From: Mytilinidion resinicola
Lineage: Eukaryota > Ascomycota > Dothideomycetes > Mytilinidiales > Mytilinidiaceae
Direction of reading: 5' to 3'
Assembly (NCBI RefSeq): GCF_010093595.1
Contig: NW_022985446.1
Coordinates: forward strand, 579,616 to 643,615
DNA: 64,000 nt
Shown piece by piece: positions 1-10,920 of the stretch; the stretch's first letter is position 1; each line of letters begins with the position of its first letter. The notes beneath the pieces are model-generated. The model saw nothing but the letters and a program-made list of their open reading frames with translations, ran no database searches and was not told the DNA's origin. Made by a program: the position numbers and the translations under genes.

Positions 1-377
1 AAAGTGGACGTGAGATTTTGAGGTGTTCGGGGCGTTACATAAGTTTCTGTTTGAAGTTGGGTCTAGAGGGGACCCCTGACGGTGTCAGGTACTTCGAAAA
101 AGAATAAGAAACTTGGATGTACTTTCAAAAGTGTTGATATCGCCGCATTGGATCTTGGAATAGCCGACTCTCATGGGCCGAAGGCCTTCACGTGATTTCG
201 TACATGCGTGGTATCACAGTGGAGTTTTGATTCCTTTGAGATAGCGCTTGATCAGCTTGAGCCGGAGACGGGGACACACACTCGGAGATTTCCGAAACGA
301 GTGGCTCACATGCTATCACCCCTGATTTGATACCATTGCTTTGAGGGAACTCTTTTACGTTTATTTCGCGGAATTGA
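1..377. other. 3' flank of the regulator gene, no gene seen
   Basis: No convincing coding exon is seen here. This stretch lies downstream of the minus-strand regulator that ends at 378, and base composition is normal for the left compartment. A gene reaching in from beyond the left edge cannot be excluded. Confidence 0.4.
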
Positions 378-2134
378 TCAACCCCAACTATCCTGGATCT
401 CGGTCATCTCCTCCCACAAGGCACTAGATCGTGATTTACAGAAGCCATCCAACCACAAAACACTCTTCAATGCTCCTTCAAAAGCCCCAGCGCTCTCAAC
501 TGCGACGGCTTCGCTTACTTGAATCAGACCCGCTACGAAATACGCTCGATCTGCCCTTTTCCGCGAAGCGGCGGCTCCCATGAAGTAAATCCAGAGCAAC
601 AGCCCCAGACTAAATTCAGAAGCCACCATCTCTGCAACATTCAAATACTCGGGTAGCGCATTACGTAGCCTTCTTAGAAGCCCATCGTGCATCTTCGCCT
701 TCCCAGGCAACTCCCGTACCGCCATATGCAAAAAGAGATGAGCCGCGTACCGCAGCGGTTCGGAGAGGTCGAACTCCGCCGAGGGCTCGAAGAAGGTTGA
801 CCACGCCTCGGACTTGACGGAGATCAGCCGCCGCTCGACGAGGTAGATTGCGTTGCTGATGGAGATTCGCTCGGGAAGGGTGCCTTGGAAAGAGGTGATC
901 GCTGCTGATATTCTATCGAGAGAGTCCATGATTTCGAGGACTTCCCAGCTGGTTACGGCAATGGTTGAGAGCTCTGGGCTTGCGAGATCGGCGATCGAGG
1001 CGGATATGAAGTGAGTGGATGGTTCGAGGTTGCTTGAGAGTTTAGGTAAGATGCCGAAGCGGGGACTATGGTTGTAAGTTGCTGCGAAGCTGAAATCGGT
1101 CCTAGATGAGTATTAGCCGGATGTAATTAGGGTGTAAAAAGGTTTATCAGTATCACCTACCACGTGAGTACTCTCTGAAGAACGGCATTCTCCTCAAAAG
1201 CCAAGATTCCACCGCGGAGTTGCACCATCTGATTCAACCCGTTTATGTGAATAGACGAGCCTTCTGCAGACCCGTTCGAAGTCTAGCAAGCATGAGTTTT
1301 AGCAATTAAATAAAACAAGAGAACTAGAATATGACACGAACCTCACAGTTCGCAAGCAATGCAACGGCGCCGATAAGCGCATCGTCTGGCGGAGCATCTC
1401 CTGCGACTAACCGCTGATTTATCATACGGATAGCTTCATTCCGATAGTATGAAACCTCTGCAGTCTCATCCATCCCGTGGCTGAGGTGGAAATGCTGTGC
1501 TACCATCGTCAAGATGGCGTTAAGGATAGTAGCATCCGATATGGCGAATGCGAAGAAGCTTCCTTCTGGATTAACGGCGAATGAGTTTTGGGTGAAATTG
1601 TTATGATCTGATAAATGTATAAGATATATAAGCCAATGACAGCATGTTAGACTTCACACGGACGAACGTACAATGATAGAGCAGCTCCTGAGTTTTCGAC
1701 GATAGTGGAATAGGTAATACATTGATGACCCCTAGTTCTTTGATGCTCTTTACATTATGTACGCCACGTTCATCGGCCCTGATTCGCGGCGACGCTATTT
1801 TTCTTTTCCTGCTCTTCCGGGACCAGCTAGCCAGCTTGAACCGACCGGTATTCTCTTTCAAAGACGCAACTGGCGTCACGTGTTTATGACTGTCCGCTGC
1901 TGGGTCCGGTATAGCGGCCCCTTTCTGCCATAAGAACGACCGCATGGCCTGGACTCGCACAAGCTTTCGAGATTGCGGATCATGATTAGAATTTGGCGTC
2001 CCAATCGAGGTAACGAATTTCAGTGGCCTTCCCGTTGTTCGAGGTGAACGAAGTTGAACTTTTTCTGTGATTTCAACGCGATCTTGACCGCGGTTTGCGC
2101 CCCTGGGTGAGCTAAGTTTAGTCTGTGTCCCCAT
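378..2134 (-). CDS. Fungal_trans_2-type transcription-regulator-like protein without zinc cluster
   Basis: Modelled as four exons, 2134-1672, 1607-1342, 1282-1161 and 1101-378. The introns are 64, 59 and 59 nt with GT...AG ends. Exon lengths sum to 1575 nt, giving 524 aa plus a stop, and the frame holds across each junction. The family pattern is clear. There is a VRVQAMRSFLWQK-like motif near residues 59-71, a basic KSRKRK cluster near residue 107, and an IPLSSKTQELLYHY segment at the first junction. Next come a YYRNEAIRMINQRL...ALIGAVALLAN helix pair, a GLNQMVQLRGG motif, a TWTDFSFAATY segment and a C-terminal LLRRLRNALP...LLWIYFMGAAASR region. This is the fungal-specific transcription factor C-terminal fold (Fungal_trans_2). 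No Zn2Cys6 motif precedes it, as in the many zinc-less members of the family, so DNA binding is not shown. The start is the first Met of the long first exon. Target genes are unknown. Confidence 0.85.
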
Positions 2135-3034
2135 TCTCCCGTATGTCTCGATGCTTTAACGAATAAATAATAGATGATTAGATCATGCCTTTCCTCGTAG
2201 CTATATCTTGTCCAGCATTCTATTAAAAGTTGAGGCTGAAGGCAAAGGTGCTTATGCATCTGATGAGTAATCGCTAGACCCTTGCAGAAATTGCCGAAAG
2301 CGCGCAGTCGTCGATGTGGTAGATTACCAAGCTGAATTTAAGGTACATTAGTGACATCCTAATCTAAATGACATGTATACGCGCGAAATCGACGCCACAA
2401 GCGGATAGAAGGAATTAGAACGAGGAGGCCATGTCTGGACCAAGTATTAGAATACCGGGACTACAAAGGGCAAGTCTCGAGCGGCTAAGCGAGGTGAGGA
2501 ACATCAAAACTGCTCGATATCGACACCTTTTGATGGCCGCATCTCCACAACACAATAAGATAACGAGACTTCGCAAAGCTAGGCGTACTCGGGGGAACGT
2601 CTTTGATGGTTGCTGGAAGGCTAGAGAGATTATTGTGCCCATGTGGTGGCTCTACGCAGCCAACTCGTAGATTTGGTGCACCCTTCTTACAAAGGTAAGT
2701 TTGATTTGCTAAAAGCACGGTACCCCAGCTGTTATATTCAATCATTACCCCCCTATTACGGCTGTATCTGTGGCTTGCAGTAGGGTAGTGTGAACAAGAT
2801 TACTCATCAGTTGGTGGACAGGGAGATACCCAATAGCATTGGACGTGTATCGTTAACAGGGCTCTTCTGATACATCACGAAAGTATCACGCAAGGTAAAA
2901 GAGAATTGTGAAAGATCTATTATCTCTTACAGAGACATATTACATCACGTGCTAAGCACGTAATGTGAAAACATACGACATTACAGCAAGGTATTGCGAC
3001 TTGCCCATCGAACCACCTCCGAAGCCCGTTTTTC
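2135..3034. other. Intergenic, no gene seen
   Basis: This is the space between two minus-strand genes: the promoter side of the regulator (near 2135-2400) and the 3' side of the dehydrogenase. Short overlapping ORFs on both strands lack family resemblance or clean codon use. An imperfect palindrome at 2942-2966 is listed separately. Confidence 0.5.
2942..2966. repeat. Imperfect 25-bp palindrome containing CACGTG
   Basis: Two 12-nt arms around a single central base pair at 11 of 12 positions, and the left arm contains CACGTG. It lies about 70 nt downstream of the dehydrogenase stop on the minus strand. It could be a 3'-end hairpin or a bHLH/bZIP protein site. Only the symmetry is seen. Confidence 0.45.
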
Positions 3035-3969
3035 TTACCAGCCATAGACCTTTCCATCGTACGACGCAAACACGCCGCCCAAAGTCGCTCTCGTCGCGTT
3101 GTCAATCTGCACTCGAGTTAGTCATCGCTCTATTAGGCACAAAGAGCCAACCTACCGTCTTGGATAACCCTGCAACAGATTCGTCTATAGTCGTAGGCGC
3201 AGCCTCCATACCCACGGACTCGGCCGCGCCTTGGCCCATATCCGTCTGGACCCATCTATGCCTATCGTTAGCAGAGATCCTGATTACTATCACCCGGCAT
3301 GAGCCGCCGAACCAACGAATGTGCACAACTCACCCAGGAGCCAACGGGAATACACAGAGCTTCTCGTGCTCGAAATGGATCTTGCGAGTCAAAAAGTTCA
3401 GCGCAGCCTTGCTCGAACCGTACGCTGTGCTTCCGAGCGGGTAGTTCTCAATTTCGGAGATGCCGCCCACTGGAGTTCCAATCGGGATGAACTTTGGCTC
3501 TTTGGCGGTACTCTTCTCGAGTAGCGGATAGACGGCTTGGAAGAGCGCGAGTGTGCCGGTTGCGTTGACGGCCAAATGCTTGCTGAATTCTTCGAGCGGC
3601 GTGTTGAGTGCGGTACCCCAGAAGGAACCCAGCCCGGCGTTCGCGATCACGACGTCAATGGCGGTGATACCGTACTTCGGGCCCAGTTTGGAGATAGCTG
3701 AGACGATGGAAGAGGGGTCGAGATTGTCCAGCTGGATGGTAATGAGACGGCTGCTGGCATGGTGCTTCAGGCTGGTAAGTTTGGAAGCCGAGTCAACGTT
3801 TCGAGCTGTAGCAATGACGGTGGTGTTTGAGAGCGATAAATAGTGGGCTACGAGGCCAAGACCGATGCCTATCATTGGGCAGTTAGTGATAAAGCAAGAG
3901 TAGGGCGAGGAACGGGTGAGGGTACGTACCTCGATTGGCACCGGTGATGAGGTAGGTGAGGTCGGACAT
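3035..3969 (-). CDS. Short-chain dehydrogenase/reductase
   Basis: Four exons, 3969-3930, 3868-3334, 3255-3156 and 3106-3035, with introns of 61, 78 and 49 nt whose branch sites read CTAAC. The sum is 747 nt, giving 248 aa. The protein has the classical SDR layout: TGANRGIG dinucleotide-binding loop at residues 9-16, IANAG at 88-92, Asn115, and the YGSSK catalytic pair Tyr163/Lys167. It ends with a PGWVQTDMG loop and a YDGKVYGW tail typical of fungal SDRs. The usual SSxxG motif reads GTxxG, so Thr145 sits where the catalytic Ser is expected. Thr may substitute or activity may be altered. It is likely a cytosolic NAD(P)-dependent oxidoreductase, and the substrate is not deducible. The first exon codes only 13 residues, but it supplies the start of the cofactor loop, which supports the chosen start. 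Confidence 0.9.
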
Positions 3970-6900
3970 ATTGTGTTAGTTTGAGTTTGTAAGGAGTCAA
4001 GGAGGTGAGGTAGTAATTCTATTGGGACGAGAACAAGGAGGTAATTGTAGGATTTGGCTGATTGCTGTGAGTGTTTCTTGGATGATCATCTCAAACGACG
4101 ACTGCCAGTGCCTTTATACTTTTCTGCAAATAGTTATCGCATCGTCAACGTGACAGACTGATTGCCAATCTTTCGACAAAAAGGTGCCGTATACTGGATG
4201 AGGAACTCTAGACTAGCCTGAAGTATTCCCTCTTTGGGACAATGGCGCCTTGGCACGCATTCCTCACCCCTGCATCGATATCTAAGCAGTGCGACAGTAC
4301 TCGGCACTAACCTATGGACTTCCCAAGCTCTCTCGAAGAGCTTCACAAGCAAGGAAACAGTCGTACTCACTGCCCCAGTCTGTACATTCCCATCTGCTTA
4401 CTCAACTTAGAGAATATCAACTGGCTCGCCATTCTGTTCCAGCTCTTTCGCATCGTAATCCATCACTTGGTAATCTCAGCATGCGTTAGAAATCTCCTCA
4501 TCATCCCCGACAGCTTCATCACTGTGGTATCATAGAGGCCTTTCCATCCATAATTCGACTCCGCTCTTCTCCTATCGCAATTGTCATGAGACGTTGGTTG
4601 ACGAATACTGATTTGCATGCTCAGAGGCCACACTGGTAGTGGCAAGTTGAAAAGCGGAGTTGACAAGCCTAGGGAGACTCGTTAAGGCTTTGTAGTTATT
4701 AACGCCGAAAGTGGTGTTGAAGGAAGAAATGGACTCGGTAGAGATGTTGGGCCTTGGCCGAAGGCATTTTTGGCCGAGCATCCTGAGCTGGAGGAGAAGC
4801 TGGAGATTCGGAGGTCGAGTCTTCAAAGTATATTGAAATAGGCTTAAATAAGACGCCGATCGGATGCTGAAGGGGCCTGTGCCTTTTTGAGTCGTGTTAA
4901 CTCGTGTTGGCTTGTACAGATAACTGCAATGAAAGCAAAGAGCGCAGGGAGTTCGTGAGTACTTTATGGGCTGCATTGGGTAGGACAATAGAGAACCGTC
5001 AGACAAAACGATACGGAGTGAACCTGGGCCAAGTGGGCAGCCTTGCGTGCATGCCCAATCTTGTTGCTGCTCTTGTGCCGCTGTCTGACGACGCTCGGAG
5101 GGATCTCGTCTGGGGTGTCCTAATGGGGGCTGCGGATTCGTACACGGTGAACACCAATTGAACCCCATAGAACATGTGAATTGCCTACAATGAGTCTGTC
5201 GTGTGGTGGTGATGCAGATCGGTACTTTGGTGTTTTCCGCTTTCCCATCAACTGACGGCCCCTCGCTTCCTCCTCCACCATCAATTCGTTCAACAATCCC
5301 TTCGACCCATCTCTTCGGAGACCTTGCTAGCAACCACTGCACAACAACATACGGGGTTCGGCAGATCTGATTCAACCAGGCTCCTTCTCGTTCCTGTGGT
5401 TGGCGTTGTCTTGGATGCCACGAGGTGACGAGACGGCCCATGCCCGCACCACCTTCGATCATCTCCAGCGAGTAAGCATCATCCAGCCAAGACCGCCCTA
5501 CAGTACGCCTCATTCCATCCCCCATATCCCTGGAACTACTCCAGGCTCCGCCGTTGGCCGGGCTCCGCTTCCCCTTAGCCTTGGCCACAGACCGCGGAGC
5601 CAAGATCAAACAAAGTCATCGAGCGTGGGTCCGAACATGGGAAGATTTGGGGTGTAAGATCTCATGCAAGCGCCCTCTTTTAACGGGTCGTTTGGGGCTT
5701 GCGGTTAAGCAGAACCGAGGCGGCAAATGGCGATGACTGACACCCAGAGATACCACGGCGTCAGCACTGCTTTGCACCTATGGTGCTGGCGAAAGTGTCA
5801 GGGCTCAAACTTCTTACGCTCAATCTAGTGGCTTTGGCGGACGTGTTGTAAAATCTGACTAGATAGACGTAACAGGTTACTTGACAAGCAGTCAAACGTT
5901 CTGCTGTCAACCGCGGTAGTGACCAAGTCCAGAATCAAACCACGGAATCCCCAGAGTCGAGAGCCAACGCTAAGGTCAAGCATCCTAGGAAACCAAATTA
6001 GCCGAGGCGAGTCGGATTGCTGGGTATACAATTGTCCATACTTCCGGCACCAATGGATATCGGAACGTCAGCCTGGCCGAGGAAGCAAAGGAGAGCCCGC
6101 TGCATCAGGGCTTTATGGTCGCTATCCATTAGGACAAACTCGCGATGAGGGAAGGATCGAATAATAGAACATACGGTCATTGATGCTGCAACTAAGAGGA
6201 CCAAGCAATGAGTCGTATATCGGCGACGTAGGAAGACGGCGCATTAGAGAAACGCCACCCTTCGTTGAAAACAAGTGCCATACCAATCTCACCTTAATGG
6301 GAACCGTAGAAAGACTCATCATCTACGCCTGCGTAAATCCCAGGCGGATCCCACCTCAATATGTTGAGGAAGATTGTGACACCAGCGAGGGGTATGGCTA
6401 TTGGGGTACTACGGGCACGCCATGAAGGGTTGTACAATCGGTCCCGTGCAAGGGAACAATGGTGAAAACTTTGGCCACCGATGTTAGAGGGAACGTCAAT
6501 ATGCTTTGTACGATGCCTGGGAAATTTTATCATGAGCCTGAATCCCTGTTATGAATAGGGCAGCAAGTCTATGGGACGTGGTCGTAGTCTCATCTTCGAG
6601 GATTCGTCACGGGCGTCCACGCCTGCCTACTCGCTGGGGTATAACTCTAACTCTCCCGATCAGAGTCTGCTTTGTGATGGCGCATCCAAGCTGCGTTAAT
6701 TCTGAACACCTGATCGGACAGCCTACTATCGATAAGACGCCGTCAACGAGTTCGAGGGTTCCTTCAAGCCCAGGAGAATCATGGTGTTTACCGTGGGCTT
6801 TGAAGGTCGCCATGACAAGATTGTCCTCGTTAACCTACGAGGAGAGCGCACCAGACATGCCCTCCAATTATTCCTCGTTAAAAGATTTACATTGTACTCG

Positions 6901-9001
6901 TTCCAGCCAATGGCATTGGGGTGCAGCCAACGAGTTCGGGGTCTTCCTTCACGGTGCTGGGTTTGGGCCAAGCGTAGACGACTCCCGTGGATCCGCAGTA
7001 AGACCATCCCAGGGAACACCAGAATTATGTCCAAAAGAGATACACCCAAACTGAATTACTCGCTGAGTGGAGTATAGAAAAGAGCAAGGAAGTAGAAAGG
7101 TCGTATGTCGGATAGGCCCCGGCTCCCCAATCTCATTCTGGAATGAAAATAAGCAGGACGTATTTACAGGCCAGCCAACGGAATGCGAATGATTTGAATA
7201 TTTGGCCAAGTGGTGTCGCTCCTTAGCCATTTTGTAGGAAGGCCATGACTCTAGAAACCTCTAAGCTAGACTTAGAGCCAAAGCCACTAAAGAAATTGGA
7301 AGATCGCCCATCGAAAGGCTTCCTGCGCGTCGCTGCCGACAGCATCTCGAAGGCCTCAAGAATTGGAACTTCCATGGACTGCGAATGGACGTACACCGAG
7401 CTGGTCCCGCCTTTTCAAATTCTCTCGAGATACTTCCCGCCGCTCTCAGTGTAGTCTCGGTGTTCATAAATCATATCTCCGTTTCTGGGTCCAGGTGGAA
7501 TGTCCATAAATTCGGCAATCTTCATCTTGGGGTCTGAATGGTTTTGCTTCTAGGTTCGAACCAGTCCGACCGATTGCTTTGCAGAATGTAGATGAAAAGT
7601 TGACGGGAGAAAAGATCGACGGCGACACAAAAGCAGACCTAATACACATGTATTGCATGGCAATTACCGAAGCGTGCCACGATTCCACATGCGGACGGTG
7701 CACTGGCACAAGTCAGGGGCAAACAAGCGAGACTGGCGGGGAACTTTACCTCAACACTGCCATCGCTTTTCTTCCTTCCTCAACATGAACGAGGACTGCG
7801 GCTAACGAAAGCATTAACGGTTACGTCCCTCCATGTCCTGGGAAACCAATCTCGTAGGATTGTTGCAGCACTCGGGCGGTTGAAAGGTCGTCTGTGCTTA
7901 CACATAGAGGCTGACTCTGCGGAGTGCGCGTATGCCTCTACCCTAAAGCATCACTGAAAGACTCGATTCTCTGAGCTTCCAAGTTCTTTCGGGGACTCTT
8001 TGGGCACGTAGGCCTTCTAGATGTCTCATCCGAGGCATGAGGCTTCAGATGAGAGTCACGTGACTACCCACCCCAAAAGCATCAGGGGCTATCGCCCGTA
8101 ACGACCCTGCTATAGCAAGGCTGCACTAAGCACTGATCTCACTTCGTTAGCCTAGGTATCAGGTGGTTTCTGTCCTTCTCTCGCCATCTTGTCATCCCCA
8201 TGAGGTTGAGAGTCGTCCTGCGCGATCAGAGGATAGCCTGGCCGTTTGAGGACTGAGGAACTCAAGGACTGAGACGCTGGGCCCTTCGTAGCGTGGGCGT
8301 TTTATCTGGTATTGATCTTTCATATGTCACCGAGAGACGTTGGAGAGCCAAAAGCCGATGCCAGTGAGGTATGAGAGGGCACACATACCGTAGCTGTATC
8401 GCCTTTCGTCTTTCATGTTTCCTTTTTTATTTCAATATCATGCCCTGGTGTTTGCCTGCTTCATCCGTTTGTTTATTCGTTGATGTCTTTTCTTTTGATC
8501 CCGCTCTCGTTATTTGTGTTTCTCGAACAAACTCTCACACTCTTGGTTTCTCTTGAGGCCTATCCATTGGGAGCGCCCGACCTCGGATACCAATATTCTC
8601 CGAGTGGTCCTCTCCGACAAGTTTATAAGTCGATAGAGCGCATGACTATTGTGTGGAAGGGGGTGGTTTGGTTTGGTCTATGATGGCTACTCTGATGCGT
8701 CCTAAGCATTCGTCAGCTCAGTCTTCAAGAGAGTGGATTCGAGCGACCTGTCGTTGAGAATCCAGCCTCATGCCCATAAAACATCTGGACTCCCTATGGA
8801 CATTCCAAACACAGTGGTATACCGCCAGCTCCCTACTAGATGGCCGTCTCCAAAGGCGGCCGCTGTGTCTTACACTTCGCCGCAGCGGTCATCTACCATG
8901 GCCTTGTCGCCGGAATGCGCAGTCAGTACCATTCTCCAGCGCAGCGAGACGAATCCCTTTGTCTGTTGTCACACTCCGCCATCGCTTGCGCAAGCTGAAT
9001 C
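3970..9001. other. Five-kilobase stretch without a supportable gene
   Basis: Many short ORFs occur on both strands, but none shows a recognisable domain or consistent family-like sequence. The longest (minus, 4584-5609) has a noise-like composition rich in Trp, Cys and Arg. A perfect 12-bp palindrome with the CACGTG core lies at 8054-8065. Some stretches could be decayed gene remnants. No tRNA or rRNA was found by eye. Confidence 0.4.
8054..8065. promoter_or_regulatory. Perfect 12-bp palindrome with E-box core
   Basis: The sequence is self-complementary over 12 bases around CACGTG, the kind of site bound by fungal bHLH or bZIP proteins. No clear target start codon lies close by, so function is only a possibility. 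Confidence 0.25.
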
Positions 9002-9283
9002 ATGCTGGTACATCCCGTCCCCGCTGCTGGTCGTCCTTTGTCCGCCCGACTGTGTTGTCAGCGGGCGCCGTGGCGCGGGGAGCATTGGTCGGAGGCTGAG
9101 GAGGGTTTGAAGCTGTACCCTCCATTCGAGGAGATTTGTAACGGTCTCGCCAGTCTGGAGAAGAAGCCGAGGACGCCATTGCAACTCGCGATGCACGGGA
9201 ATCCTAGTAAAACTGTCAGCAGTGTGGTGTCTACGGGATTGAGGGATGAGCCCCTGGTGACGGCATGTTCTACCGTGCACTAG
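9002..9283 (+). CDS. Possible gene fragment, unknown
   Basis: The frame ending at 9283 reads like protein over its second half (about residues 30-93) with mixed charged and hydrophobic residues and GC-ending codons. It contains LKLYPPFEEIC and SLEKKPRTPLQLAM. The first part is less convincing, and no intron structure or family match could be established. It may be a last exon, a decayed gene or chance. Confidence 0.2.
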   Translation: MLVHPVPAAGRPLSARLCCQRAPWRGEHWSEAEEGLKLYPPFEEICNGLASLEKKPRTPLQLAMHGNPSKTVSSVVSTGLRDEPLVTACSTVH

Positions 9284-9654
9284 CAGTCTACAGTGTCATG
9301 TCCCATAGATCCGTACACTCTGCCACCAGTGCGAGAAGCACTGATAGAGACCCAGGCGGAGAGACCTAGGCGGTGGATCGTACTTCCATTCTGTGTACAG
9401 TCCTCTGCCGGTGTCTGGGGTGGCCTTCCGGGTTTGCCGGCTGTTCAATTTGCTGAGCTTCTATCTGGTTCAGAATTCCAGAACTACCTTGAGACACCAC
9501 AAGCAGTAGCAAGGAACTGTACCGACAGCGCAAGAAGGGGGTTATGGTCCGTGCCGTGGTGTCGCGTGCGGATGGGCGGTCAGTCAAATAACTTCTCTAC
9601 TTCTCTCTCACACCTCCAACAACACAACCACATCCACAGCCCAGCGTAGAGAAA
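9284..9654. other. Presumed upstream region of the membrane microprotein
   Basis: No convincing coding exon. The last 60 bases are CA/CT-rich (short ACAACAC and CCACATCCACAG-like tracts), which is typical of a fungal 5' untranslated leader. This suggests that transcription begins here and runs into the ORF at 9655. Confidence 0.35.
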
Positions 9655-9789
9655 ATGCTTAACGGCTTCTTCATTATCCTCTTCATCTACCTCGCGCTTT
9701 TCCTCATCGCCCTCGGCCTCTCCTGCTATTGCCTCTACCTCAGATTCCGCTACGGCTGGTACGGGGACTCCCAGGACTCCGTTGTCTAA
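9655..9789 (+). CDS. Single-pass membrane microprotein (44 aa)
   Basis: ATG at 9655, TAA at 9787. The predicted protein is one strongly hydrophobic segment (about residues 4-29: FFIILFIYLALFLIALGL then CYCLYL) followed by a basic and aromatic tail (RFRYGWYGDSQDSVV). This suggests one membrane span with a short C-terminal tail, in any cellular membrane. It is in the same reading frame as the 205-aa gene that starts at 10033, and the only stop between them is this TAA. It may therefore be a separate microprotein, an upstream ORF, or the first exon of a longer membrane-anchored protein whose intron removes the TAA. A GTACGG at 9759 is one possible donor. Confidence 0.5.
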   Translation: MLNGFFIILFIYLALFLIALGLSCYCLYLRFRYGWYGDSQDSVV

Positions 9790-10032
9790 GCCCGCACCTG
9801 TCTTGCCCAACACCTGCCCTCCGCCATCTGGAGCAACCCGACCGCAAACATCCTTCATCGAAACCCATCCTACTTCCTTCAGAGCCTGTATCATCTGCTT
9901 CACTCACCTAATCTGCTCCCTTTACCACCGACGACGTCTACCTCACTTCTCAAGACGGCACCCCTCACCAACGAGCCTTCTACGAAAAAACCGTCTATCG
10001 ACTCGATCAAAAACACCGACTCTACCATCACC

Positions 10033-10709
10033 ATGACCCACGACGGACCCAACAGCCAGGAAGCCCGTCACTTCACGGAGGGCGACCTGAATATCTCTCG
10101 CTACAATGACGCCGTCGCTGCCGCCGGTGACCGGGACCCCGCCATGCGCTACGGTCTTGAAGGTGCCACGATGCTCCCAGGACGTGCCCGGGCCGGCTTC
10201 GAGAGTGTGGCCGCAGGCTGGCAGAGTGAGTCCCAATCCTTCTGATTTGCAGCCTCTTGACCACACGATGCTAACTCTGGCCAGACTTCTACCTCGCAAC
10301 CGAGAACCACAACGAACACGCCGAAGGTCTGGGCGATCTGCACGCCGGACAGCTGCACCGGCTGAATCGGGCTGTGCGTGGGGAGGGTCCTGGCGGTGGC
10401 CGCATCGTTGCGGTTGCCTCCAAGGCCCCGTCAAAGCGCCCTGCCGCCGCGTTTCTCGGAGCCGCTAAATCTGCTCGGCGTGATTGGGATGCCAGAATGC
10501 TGGCTGTTTCGGGCGTGTCGGCGCGTCGTGCTGCTCCTGCCCCCATTCCTGTCGCTGCTCCGATCACTGTTGCTGCCCCTGTTCCGTCCCCTGTCAGTCG
10601 CCCCGTGGTCGTTTCGGCGCCGGCAAAGCCGAAGGAGAAGCCTGCCGAACCGAAGGCTCCTGCCAAGAAGGCCCTCGGCGGGCTCATGCAGAGCAAGTGG
10701 GCGAACTGA
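10033..10709 (+). CDS. Unknown fungal protein with Ala/Pro/Lys-rich tail
   Basis: Two exons, 10033-10225 and 10285-10709. The 59-nt intron has donor GTGAGT, a GCTAAC branch site and a CAG acceptor. Total 618 nt, giving 205 aa. The first 110 residues are polar and charged (HFTEGDLNISRYNDAVAAAG, then GWQNFYLATENHNEHAEGL across the junction). The C-terminal half is low-complexity Ala/Pro/Val/Lys, ending KKALGGLMQSKWAN. Codons end strongly in C or G, as in expressed fungal genes. The start has a good context (ATCACCATGA), but the frame is open upstream back to the TAA at 9787, so an upstream exon is possible. I do not recognise a domain. The C-terminal LMQSKWA resembles a short LxxSxWA-type tail that I recall from other fungal proteins, which is an impression only. 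Confidence 0.7.
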
Positions 10710-10920
10710 GTGTGGGATTCAAGACCTGTAGATAGTGGTTCTGCATACTGCTTGGATGCCTTGAAAGGCTCCTAAAGGGTTGACACGCTGGCAACGGTCA
10801 TATAAAATAGTTCGGGATTCGGGTTTCTCTTCAATGAATGCAGATCTCCACTTCAAATTTAACTCTCTTGATTGTGACGTTGTGTATATAGAAAATAACC
10901 TGAGGCCATAAAAGATGTTT
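10710..10920. other. 3' flank of the 205-aa gene
   Basis: Noncoding sequence between the stop codon and the satellite array. No gene is seen. Confidence 0.4.

Noticed and set aside
4584..5609. 341-codon minus-strand ORF
   Set aside because: It is long, but its composition is noise-like (many Trp, Cys, Arg and Gly-Gly runs), it has no family resemblance, and no expected intron pattern was found. Only its last part (4584-4785) looks mildly protein-like.
5825..6533. Series of 66-81-codon minus-strand ORFs that might be a degraded HET gene
   Set aside because: No HET-domain block (for example the conserved N-terminal YxALSYxWG) could be placed, and the ORFs do not join with plausible introns.
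7548..7570. tRNA B-box-like GGTTCGAACC
   Set aside because: The T-arm does not pair, no A-box or acceptor stem is found at the right distance, and the palindrome explains the match.
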